A stretch of 6,406 bases of DNA from Fimbriimonadaceae bacterium (GTDB lineage Bacteria; Armatimonadota; Fimbriimonadia; Fimbriimonadales; Fimbriimonadaceae): assembly GCA_022842565.1 (NCBI GenBank), contig JALHPH010000003.1, positions 1 to 6,406 of the forward strand, in the 5' to 3' direction. Under the pieces are notes generated by a model. It was given only the letters and a program-made list of their open reading frames with translations, was not told where the DNA came from and searched no databases. Position numbers and translations under genes: made by a program. Shown here one piece after another: positions 1 to 5,526 of the stretch (position 1 is its first letter; each line of letters begins with the position of its first letter).

Positions 1-176
1 CTGGTTCCAACGGGCCGCTGGACGGGCTTCACCAGGTCGGGTGCCGCACCGTCTGCCGACGGTGCCTGCCGACTCGCAGCCGGTTTGTCGCCAGCCAAAA
101 CCATGCCGACCCTGACAATTCCGCCGACAGCAACAAGGGCGCAGATGCCTACTAAGATGGGATTTCCGATTTTCAT
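1..176 (-). CDS. Partial membrane-anchored protein after pilO (pilP position)
   Basis: This is the N-terminal 58 codons of a gene that continues beyond the left edge. The ATG at 176 overlaps the stop of the pilO-like gene as ATGA, and a GGAG lies about 8 bases upstream, so the start is well supported. The peptide begins MKIGNPILVGICALVAVGG. Residues about 6-28 form one hydrophobic segment, interrupted by Arg22, followed by an Ala/Pro/Asp-rich stretch typical of an extracytoplasmic linker. Cys12 is preceded by Ile and does not fit a lipobox, so it is probably a membrane-anchored protein and not a lipoprotein. In many type IV pilus operons pilP follows pilO. Position alone suggests a PilP-like or other periplasmic pilus assembly factor, but too little is visible to name the family. 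Confidence 0.72.
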   Translation of the reverse strand, partial: MKIGNPILVGICALVAVGGIVRVGMVLAGDKPAASRQAPSADGAAPDLVKPVQRPVGT

Positions 177-721
177 CCTTGAGCTCCAGTCTTTGCCAGC
201 ACCGAAAGCCGAACCGTGGTGACGGTTTGGGCATTGGAGCCGGGCTGGGATTTTGCGTTCATCTGAACCTCATCCACTCGAATCGGTGTTTCGAGTTGGC
301 TGATGGCGGCGATGGCGCGATAAGCTTGGCGAACGTCTCCTTCGAAGCTGAATCCAACTTCGTAGTTCGCCCATGCCTTGTTCTGCATTGCGTCCTCTTT
401 GCCCGTGTCTACAGGTTTTGTAAGAGGATCGACATTGAGAGAGTAAAGCTTGAGTGCATTTTCGCGGGCAATCATTTCGATGCGCGTGCTGAGCTGCATC
501 ATCAGGCGAGAACCGGCGACATCGCCCGCTACTCCGAGCGCATCTTCGGTTGCAGCGCGCTGCTTCTGAACCTGCAGATCGCTCTTGGCCACGCGAAGAT
601 TGATCGCAGCAATGGTTCCTTCCTGCCCGCTTTGTAGGGTGCCCCAGCCAAGAGTTCCCGAGACAAGTATCCCGGCGACGGCCGTGGCGATGGTCAAAAC
701 CTTGAGGTGCTTTGCTTTCAT
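173..721 (-). CDS. pilO: PilO-like type IV pilus inner-membrane assembly protein
   Basis: Predicted bitopic inner-membrane protein of 182 residues. It has a short basic N-terminus (MKAKHLK), a membrane helix at about 8-29, a helical periplasmic stretch at about 33-90 and a small alpha/beta domain at about 95-180. PilO proteins have this architecture and pair with PilN to form the periplasmic part of the pilus alignment complex. Sequence identity to PilO is not obvious by eye; the call rests on size, topology and position after pilM- and pilN-like genes. The ATG at 721 is preferred over an in-frame ATG at 742 because GGAGG lies 6 bases before it and it overlaps the pilN stop as ATGA. The gene's own stop overlaps the next start the same way, implying translational coupling on both sides. 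Confidence 0.72.
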   Translation of the reverse strand: MKAKHLKVLTIATAVAGILVSGTLGWGTLQSGQEGTIAAINLRVAKSDLQVQKQRAATEDALGVAGDVAGSRLMMQLSTRIEMIARENALKLYSLNVDPLTKPVDTGKEDAMQNKAWANYEVGFSFEGDVRQAYRAIAAISQLETPIRVDEVQMNAKSQPGSNAQTVTTVRLSVLAKTGAQG

Positions 722-1341
722 CGCGTGCCTCCAGCCAACCATGGACTGAGTTCGAACTGCACCGTCAGTGCCCTTTCCTCGGGCGTGCTGGACTGCGAAA
801 CGTTGGTGATGAGCGCCTGCGATTCTGGAAGCTGGGCCTGGATCGCGTCCAGATACTGCCTTGCGGTGCGAATGTCAGCGACTTTGGCCGAGCCCTTGCC
901 GATCAGTCGGCCATCGGTTCGGGTAACGGCGAAGTTTTCGAGCGCCATCCCCTTCTGGGTGGAGGTGAGCCCGGTGGCGATGGTCTTGAGCAGCTCATTC
1001 GAGTGGGCTCGATACTCGAGCGGGACGCCCTTGATCGAGTCCTCGTTTGCTGAGTTGTTCAGCTCGCCGAACTGTGCGAGTTCTGCTTGTACAGCGGCCA
1101 GCGAAGTTTTGGTCTGCTCCGCCCAGGCTTGGGTGCCAGACTGCGATGCTCTCGCGACCGCAATCAGCACGCCCGTCACGGCTACCACGCCGATCCAGGC
1201 ACAAAGCCAGTGGTTGAGAACGGACCTTTCCCGCTCACGATCGCGCGTCCACGAATCAAGCAGATTCGCGGAAACGTCGATCACGGCGTTGGATTGAAGC
1301 TGCCTAGATTCTTGCGAGTTGTGGACTGCTTGTAGAGCCAT
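718..1341 (-). CDS. pilN: PilN-like type IV pilus inner-membrane assembly protein
   Basis: Predicted bitopic membrane protein of 207 residues with a cytoplasmic N-terminus of about 43 residues, a membrane helix at about 44-64, a helical periplasmic segment at about 70-95 and an alpha/beta periplasmic domain to the C-terminus. In the family, PilN binds PilM through a conserved cytoplasmic INLLP motif and dimerises with PilO. Here the nearest match is IDVSANLLD at residues 21-29, with Asp replacing Pro. The ATG at 1341 overlaps the pilM end by 38 bp, with a GGAGG about 15 bases upstream, longer than usual. A GTG at 1284 would give a protein beginning directly at this motif (MIDVSANLL), closer to ordinary PilN N-termini, but lacks a visible ribosome binding site. 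The start is therefore uncertain; the family call rests on topology, the NLL motif and position between pilM- and pilO-like genes. Confidence 0.75.
   Translation of the reverse strand: MALQAVHNSQESRQLQSNAVIDVSANLLDSWTRDRERERSVLNHWLCAWIGVVAVTGVLIAVARASQSGTQAWAEQTKTSLAAVQAELAQFGELNNSANEDSIKGVPLEYRAHSNELLKTIATGLTSTQKGMALENFAVTRTDGRLIGKGSAKVADIRTARQYLDAIQAQLPESQALITNVSQSSTPEERALTVQFELSPWLAGGTR
728..732 (-). promoter_or_regulatory. Ribosome binding site deciding the pilO start
   Basis: GGAGG on the minus strand, 6 bases before the ATG at 721. It lies inside the end of the pilN-like gene. The alternative upstream ATG at 742 would place this site inside the coding region, so it supports the downstream start. 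Confidence 0.7.
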
Positions 1342-2422
1342 ACTTGTTTGTTTGAGCCTCCGGAAGGCCGTAGGGCGAGAGCGCGAGTCCCGCAGCGACG
1401 ATAAAGCGGTAGGGGTTCTGGTTAACCAAATGGTAGGTTTCGGGTGATACGTCCATGGCGATACCGGAGAACGGGTTGAGGGCGTGGACGCGGATGCCCA
1501 GCGTCTTGCCGATCCATGAAGTGAATCCATCAAGTGCCACGAGTTCGCCACTCAGCACCAACTGGTCCAAAATGCCGCCGTGGCTCCGGCCACGCGACAT
1601 CGAACGGTAGTAATTCATCAGGCGGCGGAGTTCGCCGAGAAGCCCTTCGAAGGCTGCCGATGCATCGAGCAGCCAAGTCGAGTCTCCCTCGGTCATTTCC
1701 AGCCGGAAATCGGTCAAGAGTCGTGCTCGTCCTGATCGGACAGCATTAAAGATAGCGCCCTCCGACAATTCTGTTTGCGCGCTCAAGTGTTTAACCAAAT
1801 GGTCAATTCCGAATTTCACGGAGCGAATAAAGCGAATGGTGTTGTCTTGCACCACAACAAACCGTGTGGTATGCAGCCCAATGTTCACGAGCGTGAACGC
1901 CATGGTTTGCAGTGATTGCCCGTGGCTGGCGCGGTCATTCCAAAGCACGCGGAGCATCGCTTGGGCGTCCGTTTCGCAGCCCGCCACTTCGATTCCAGCG
2001 TCTTGCAGCATCTGGGCGCGGACTTCGACCGAAGCCTTCGGTGACGCAATCACGAGAACGTCTTCGTCCTCCGCTTCGAGCGACGTGCGAACCACGCTCA
2101 CGGCAAGTGCGCACTTCTCAATGTCCTGAATGCGGTCTTTCAGGCGGTACCGCGCCAAGTCCGACCGACTGGCGCTATCCACTTTGGGCAGGCGCCCATA
2201 AACAAACTGAGCGTGTTCCCCAGGCTGGCTGAAAACGACTTGCTTGGGACCACGGCCCAACTGGCGCAAAAATTCCTTGATAGCCGCGGCCTGCTGTGCC
2301 TCGGGCGACTGGTGACCGACGCCGAGGACGGTCGCGCCGACAAGGGTCGGCAGCCCACTTCGCTCAATGGCGACCAGTGTGGACTGCTCGGAAGTGACCG
2401 CGAGCCCAACTTGGATCATCAC
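1304..2422 (-). CDS. pilM: PilM-like actin-fold type IV pilus assembly ATPase
   Basis: A 372-residue soluble protein of the PilM/FtsA actin-like class, which in type IV pilus systems sits on the cytoplasmic face and binds the PilN tail. Family-like segments are FTLVNIGLHTTRFVVVQDN (residues 176-194, the second phosphate-loop region, normally DIG), IRSVKFGIDHLVKHL (199-213), the helix LLGELRRLMNYYRSM (261-275), LDQLVLSGELVALDGF (285-300, the adenosine-contacting strand-loop) and LGIRVHALNPF (308-318), ending with AAGLALSPYG (343-352). The first phosphate loop, usually DxG near the N-terminus, reads VGLAVTS and lacks its aspartate, and the second has Asn for Asp, so nucleotide use may be altered. 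The start is GTG at 2422 (overlapping the upstream stop as GTGA) or the adjacent ATG at 2419; AGAGGTG lies 8 bases before the GTG. It sits downstream of an HD-GYP protein and overlaps pilN by 38 bp. Confidence 0.85.
   Translation of the reverse strand: MMIQVGLAVTSEQSTLVAIERSGLPTLVGATVLGVGHQSPEAQQAAAIKEFLRQLGRGPKQVVFSQPGEHAQFVYGRLPKVDSASRSDLARYRLKDRIQDIEKCALAVSVVRTSLEAEDEDVLVIASPKASVEVRAQMLQDAGIEVAGCETDAQAMLRVLWNDRASHGQSLQTMAFTLVNIGLHTTRFVVVQDNTIRFIRSVKFGIDHLVKHLSAQTELSEGAIFNAVRSGRARLLTDFRLEMTEGDSTWLLDASAAFEGLLGELRRLMNYYRSMSRGRSHGGILDQLVLSGELVALDGFTSWIGKTLGIRVHALNPFSGIAMDVSPETYHLVNQNPYRFIVAAGLALSPYGLPEAQTNKYGSTSSPQLARI
1425..1434 (+). repeat. ACCAAATGGT motif, copy 1
   Basis: Exact copy of a 10-base imperfect palindrome with arms ACCA and TGGT around AA. 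It lies inside the pilM-like gene, where the minus strand encodes Tyr-His-Leu-Val, and is preceded by GTTA as in copy 2. Confidence 0.5.
1794..1803 (+). repeat. ACCAAATGGT motif, copy 2
   Basis: Exact copy inside the pilM-like gene, in the codons for Asp-His-Leu-Val. The identity with copy 1 extends to TTAACCAAATGGT. Confidence 0.5.
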
Positions 2423-3621
2423 GCGACAAGCACCTCTTGGATCCGCGTTGCCGGGTAAAGGTCGTCAAGTTCGCCCCGGGCGACTAAGTTCGCCACGACC
2501 TCAATCACTCCGGCATCAAACTTTGATCCGGCCTCACGGGTGAGCATCTCAAGCGCTTCTTCGATGGAAAACGGTCGACGATGGTGTCGTGGTGAGAGCA
2601 TCGCGTCGAAGGCGTCGGCAACCGCGATAATCCGCAGCGCGACCGGGATCTCACCGCCCTTCAGTCGGTCGGGATAGCCCGAGCCATCCAGCCGCTCGTG
2701 GTGATTTCGAACCAAAAGCAGCGTGCTTTCGGGGAGTTGCAGCTTCCGGCAAATCTCGTAGCTCACCACCGGGTGGTGCTTGATTTGTGAAAATTCTTGA
2801 TCGGTGAGCTCGGTGGTCTTCTTCAGGATCGCATCGGAGATAGCGACTCGGCCGAGATCAAGCAGTCGTCCGCTGTCTTCAATCTCTTTGACCGTTGCGT
2901 CTTCCAGTAGCATCGCGCGGGCGATTCGGCTGCCCAACATGGATACTCGGCGAGAGTGACCCGCAGTGCTGGGATCTTTCGCGTCCAGGAGTTCGGCGAT
3001 GTCACAGAGAGCAGAAAGAGTAGTTCGGACCGCAAAATCCTGGGCGACCAGCTTAGCGACCATCAGGGAAACGATGTTGCCGATCCCGACGAGCGTCTCC
3101 AGATGCGAAGGCTCAAACTGGGTCTTGGCCGAATTTGACCAAATGGTGAGAACTCCGATCGTTTCGCTTCGGTCGACTCCCTCTGGGGTGTATCGCACTG
3201 ACAGTAGCGGCACTGATATGACGCTCACGACCGAGGGCCCAATTTCTTCCTGAGCAGCGGGGTGGCTTTTTGCGCGCTTGAGTAGCACGCTTTGGCGATT
3301 CGCAAACACGTCTTTTGAGAGCGCCACGTTTTCAGCGGATTCGGCGCCCCAGCGCGCGACACACTGCAGAGCGTCTGCTCCCGGTTCGCTCACCAAATGG
3401 ATGGTGCCTCCATCTGCCCCAGTCGCTGCACATGCAGCCTGAAGGGTTCCTTCGAGAAAAGCCCTCGGTGAGCTGTGCTGGTGCATTTGCAGGGCAAAGG
3501 ACTCGACAGATCCAGTCCGTCGCTTCCGGGAGCGAGCCATCATGGCCATTCCGACCATGAACGCTAAACTCCCTAACGCGGGAAGCGCAATGTTTGCTAT
3601 TTCGATCTGTTCCAAGTTCAT
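2419..3621 (-). CDS. Membrane-anchored GAF + HD-GYP domain protein with degenerate HD pair
   Basis: A 400-residue protein with an N-terminal membrane helix (about 8-28, followed by RSRKRR), a GAF domain (about 51-192) and an HD-GYP domain (about 198-380). HD-GYP domains hydrolyse cyclic di-GMP using a metal centre. Recognisable elements are DPSTAGHSRRV (216-226), KHHP (281-284), NHHERLDGSGYP (306-317) and VADAFDA (334-340). The eponymous HD pair is changed: LLDLGR (253-258) stands where LHDIGK is usual, so the metal-binding His is Leu254 while Asp255 remains, and the following Lys is Arg. It may therefore be a weak or inactive phosphodiesterase acting as a c-di-GMP receptor, or rely on other ligands. 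The ATG at 3621 is chosen over an in-frame TTG at 3639 because GAGGGAT precedes it by 9 bases. It heads the pilus operon, its TGA overlapping the pilM start, which suggests a role in pilus regulation. Confidence 0.93.
   Translation of the reverse strand: MNLEQIEIANIALPALGSLAFMVGMAMMARSRKRRTGSVESFALQMHQHSSPRAFLEGTLQAACAATGADGGTIHLVSEPGADALQCVARWGAESAENVALSKDVFANRQSVLLKRAKSHPAAQEEIGPSVVSVISVPLLSVRYTPEGVDRSETIGVLTIWSNSAKTQFEPSHLETLVGIGNIVSLMVAKLVAQDFAVRTTLSALCDIAELLDAKDPSTAGHSRRVSMLGSRIARAMLLEDATVKEIEDSGRLLDLGRVAISDAILKKTTELTDQEFSQIKHHPVVSYEICRKLQLPESTLLLVRNHHERLDGSGYPDRLKGGEIPVALRIIAVADAFDAMLSPRHHRRPFSIEEALEMLTREAGSKFDAGVIEVVANLVARGELDDLYPATRIQEVLVA
3138..3147 (+). repeat. ACCAAATGGT motif, copy 3
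   Basis: Exact copy inside the GAF region of the HD-GYP gene. It is read in a different frame from copies 1 and 2, coding Thr-Ile-Trp-Ser, so protein homology does not explain the match. Confidence 0.5.
3392..3401 (+). repeat. ACCAAATGGA motif, one-mismatch copy
   Basis: Nine of ten bases match the repeated motif. It lies in the HD-GYP gene in the codons for Ile-His-Leu-Val and is followed directly by TGGT. Confidence 0.35.
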
Positions 3622-3630
3622 GTGCCAGTG

Positions 3631-3637
3631 ATCCCTC
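3631..3637 (-). promoter_or_regulatory. Ribosome binding site of the HD-GYP gene
   Basis: GAGGGAT on the minus strand ends 9 bases before the ATG at 3621. It decides against the upstream in-frame TTG at 3639, which has no purine-rich site in front of it. Confidence 0.6.
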
Positions 3638-3662
3638 AATCTGAGACAAGTGAAGTATCGGC

Positions 3663-3704
3663 TGGACTGGTAATTTTTGGAGGAATCGCTCAGGTTTCAG
3701 TCCA
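3663..3704. repeat. Inverted repeat in divergent promoter region
   Basis: TGGACTG and CAGTCCA form perfect 7-base arms around a 28-base AT-richer spacer. The arms could be paired regulator half-sites. A match of this size within a region this long is not rare by chance, so confidence in function is low. Confidence 0.3.
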
Positions 3705-3721
3705 AAATAGCTAACGGCAAC

Positions 3722-3729
3722 AAGGAGGT
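3722..3729 (+). promoter_or_regulatory. Orphan perfect Shine-Dalgarno sequence AAGGAGGT
   Basis: AAGGAGGT matches the 16S rRNA 3' end consensus over eight bases, yet no ATG, GTG or TTG follows at usable distance, and the branching-enzyme ATG is 66 bases further on. The codon at good spacing (7 bases) is ATT at 3736, which opens a short ORF described separately. Confidence 0.45.
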
Positions 3730-3735
3730 ATCGAT

Positions 3736-3795
3736 ATTTCAAAAGGTTCCCGCGAGAAGGGGCAGCAGCGCCGGAAGTCCGGGCATAATCGGTGA
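3736..3795 (+). CDS. Possible ATT-initiated 19-codon leader peptide
   Basis: Starting from ATT at 3736, placed 7 bases after a perfect Shine-Dalgarno sequence, the frame reads (I/M)SKGSREKGQQRRKSGHNR and stops at TGA 3793-3795, immediately before the ATG of the branching enzyme (TGAATG). The peptide would be strongly basic, with seven Lys/Arg in 19 residues. It is in the same frame as the enzyme, separated only by the stop. ATT is a rare start codon, so this is speculative. If real it could couple translation of the enzyme or act as a leader. Confidence 0.2.
   Translation: MSKGSREKGQQRRKSGHNR
3784..3789 (+). promoter_or_regulatory. Candidate -10 element for leaderless branching-enzyme mRNA
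   Basis: CATAAT matches the -10 consensus at five of six positions and ends 6 bases before the ATG at 3796, exactly where a -10 box would place the first transcribed base at the A of the ATG. No -35 match is visible at the usual distance. The weak ribosome binding site of the gene fits leaderless initiation, but the evidence is only positional. Confidence 0.3.
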
Positions 3796-5526
3796 ATGGC
3801 CGTCGGTCGATTTTTGCTATGCCTTCACTCGCACATGCCGTATGTGCTTTCCCATGGCAAGTCTCCGCACGGCACGGATTGGCTGAACGAGTCTGCTGCC
3901 GAATGCTATCTGCCGATACTTGATGCGCTCGACCGGCTTTACGCGCTGGGCATCAAGCCGCGGTGGACCATCAACGTCACCCCGATCCTCGCCGAACAGC
4001 TTGACGATCCTAGTTTCAAGTCGGGATTCGAGGAGTATTGCGAAGAGAAAATCCAGGCTGCGCTCGTAGATCAGGAGCGATTCGCTGCCGAGGGGCCGAT
4101 GTGGATGGAGGGCCTCGCCGCGATGTGGCAGCGTTACTACACCCGCGCGCTTGTGCAGTTTAAGCATCAATGGGGTCGCAGCATCACCGGAGCCTTTAAG
4201 CACTTTGAGGAGCGCGGCAGTGTCGAACTGATCACCTGCGGCGCCACCCACGGTTACTTCCCGCTGGCGGGAACGGATGAATCGGTCCAGGCGCAGGTGA
4301 AACTGGCCGTCGATTCACACCAACGACGGTTTGGCAAGAATCCGCGCGGAATTTGGCTTCCCGAGTGCGCCTACCGTCCAAGCTATGACTGGAAGGCACC
4401 CGCTGGCGAGGATGAGACAGTGTGGGGCCGCAAAGGTGTCGAGGATTTTCTGATCGAAAACGGCATCGAATACTTCTTTGTCGACTCACACATGATCCGA
4501 GGGGGCGAGCCGCTAGGCACCTATGGTCAGCAATTCCCGCAGCTCGCCGAGCTCTTCGCGCGCAGTAAGAAGCGCTTTGAGGACCTCCCGATTCCGCCGA
4601 ACGAGTACCGCAGCGAGTACGAGCACTACGCCCTTTCGAATGGTGCCATTGTCTTTGCACGTGACCCGCATACTACGGTCCGCGTGTGGTCGGGTGACGT
4701 CGGTTACCCCGGTAACGAGTGGTACCTGGAGTTCCACAAGCAGCTTTATCCGGGTCGGCTGCGCTATTGGCGCATCAGCCCCAACAAGTCCGACCTTGGA
4801 GCCAAGCAACCCTATGATCCGTGGCGTGCCTATGAGAACATTCAGAGCCACGCGGAGGATTTTGTCCAATTGGTTAAAGCCACATTGGCGAACTACAAGG
4901 GCCAAGCCAACCGGAACGGAACGCTCGTGGCGATGTATGACACCGAGCTCTTCGGGCACTGGTGGTTCGAGGGGCCCGAGTTTCTTTTCGAGCTTGGTCG
5001 CGCAATGCATGCCGATGGAGAGGTGATCTCGTCAAGCGGCGGAGACGTGGTGGACCAAGAAACCCCGCGACACCTCATTCATCTTCCCGAGGGGTCATGG
5101 GGCGAGGGCGGCTACCACCACATCTGGATCAACCCGGACAATGTTTGGACTTGGGACCTTCTCTATCCGGCGCAGAAACGAATGCGGACCATGGCGTCGC
5201 TGTATGCTGGCGGCGTGGCGCACGAAATAGTCGAGCAAGCCGCGCGGGAGCTTCTGCTAGCGGAGGCCTCGGACTGGCAATTCCTCATCTCCACTTGGGC
5301 GGCCCGCGACTATGCCGAGATCCGGTTCGACGATCACCTGAAGCGGTTTACGCAACTGGCGGACTACGCTGACAAGGTGCATCAAGGCGGTGAATTGACC
5401 GAGGAAGAGACAGCTTTCCTTCGCGATTGCCAGGACAAGGACAAGCCGTTCCCGCATATCGACCTCAGTTTCTGGGCGAAGCTGGACATTCCGCTTCAGC
5501 CCCAGCCACTCGGCCCAACTTCATGA
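3796..5526 (+). CDS. GH57 family 1,4-alpha-glucan branching enzyme (DUF1957 type)
   Basis: A 576-residue cytoplasmic enzyme predicted to cut alpha-1,4-glucan chains and rejoin them through alpha-1,6 links during glycogen synthesis (EC 2.4.1.18). Family GH57 motifs are in order: the N-terminal LHSHMPY (10-16), ELITCGATHGYFPLAG (144-159), GIWLPECAYRP (185-195), where Glu190 is the expected nucleophile, ARDPHTTVRVWSGDVGYPG (288-306), and YDTELFGHWWFEGPEF (381-396), where Asp382 is the expected acid/base. The C-terminal helical part shows LPEGSWGEGGYHHIWINP (430-447) and ASDWQFLISTW (491-501), typical of GH57 branching enzymes of the Thermus TTHA1902 kind and not of amylopullulanases. All catalytic residues are present and the gene is full length. 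The ATG at 3796 puts the HSH motif at the usual distance from the N-terminus, and an in-frame stop directly precedes it. It overlaps the downstream lipoprotein gene as ATGA. Confidence 0.93.
   Translation: MAVGRFLLCLHSHMPYVLSHGKSPHGTDWLNESAAECYLPILDALDRLYALGIKPRWTINVTPILAEQLDDPSFKSGFEEYCEEKIQAALVDQERFAAEGPMWMEGLAAMWQRYYTRALVQFKHQWGRSITGAFKHFEERGSVELITCGATHGYFPLAGTDESVQAQVKLAVDSHQRRFGKNPRGIWLPECAYRPSYDWKAPAGEDETVWGRKGVEDFLIENGIEYFFVDSHMIRGGEPLGTYGQQFPQLAELFARSKKRFEDLPIPPNEYRSEYEHYALSNGAIVFARDPHTTVRVWSGDVGYPGNEWYLEFHKQLYPGRLRYWRISPNKSDLGAKQPYDPWRAYENIQSHAEDFVQLVKATLANYKGQANRNGTLVAMYDTELFGHWWFEGPEFLFELGRAMHADGEVISSSGGDVVDQETPRHLIHLPEGSWGEGGYHHIWINPDNVWTWDLLYPAQKRMRTMASLYAGGVAHEIVEQAARELLLAEASDWQFLISTWAARDYAEIRFDDHLKRFTQLADYADKVHQGGELTEEETAFLRDCQDKDKPFPHIDLSFWAKLDIPLQPQPLGPTS

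Larger units (their letters stand above)
3622..3795. promoter_or_regulatory. Divergent intergenic region between pilus operon and branching-enzyme operon
   Basis: These 174 bases separate the two divergent gene sets and must hold promoters for both unless transcription enters from outside. No -35/-10 pair of good match and spacing was found in either direction. A possible minus-strand -10 is GATACT (3659-3654), and a plus-strand CATAAT is described separately. A 7-base inverted repeat, TGGACTG (3663-3669) and CAGTCCA (3698-3704), lies about midway and could be an operator. A perfect Shine-Dalgarno-like AAGGAGGT lies at 3722-3729. Confidence 0.5.

Noticed and set aside
707..1297. 196-codon plus-strand open frame antisense to the pilN-like gene
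   Set aside because: It lies wholly over the pilN and pilO-like genes, is rich in Ser/Ala/Cys with no domain pattern, and has no neighbours on that strand. It is a shadow of the coding strand.
1560..1580. TGGTCCAAAATG as another copy of the ACCAAATGGT motif
   Set aside because: The central spacing and right arm do not match; it is only a loose resemblance.
3622..3639. TTG at 3639 as an earlier start for the HD-GYP gene
   Set aside because: No ribosome binding site precedes it, while GAGGGAT fits the ATG at 3621.
3332..3742. 136-codon minus-strand open frame overlapping the HD-GYP start
   Set aside because: It overlaps the N-terminal membrane helix and GAF domain of a well-supported gene in another frame and shows no recognisable motif.
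4513..5026. Long open frames on both strands inside the branching-enzyme gene
   Set aside because: The enzyme frame carries all GH57 motifs across this stretch. The other frames give low-complexity Arg/Ser-rich or unpatterned translations expected from GC-rich coding DNA.
5427..5522. Upstream extension of the lipoprotein gene to ATG 5427
   Set aside because: It would bury the signal peptide and lipobox behind 32 extra residues and overlap the enzyme gene by 100 bases.
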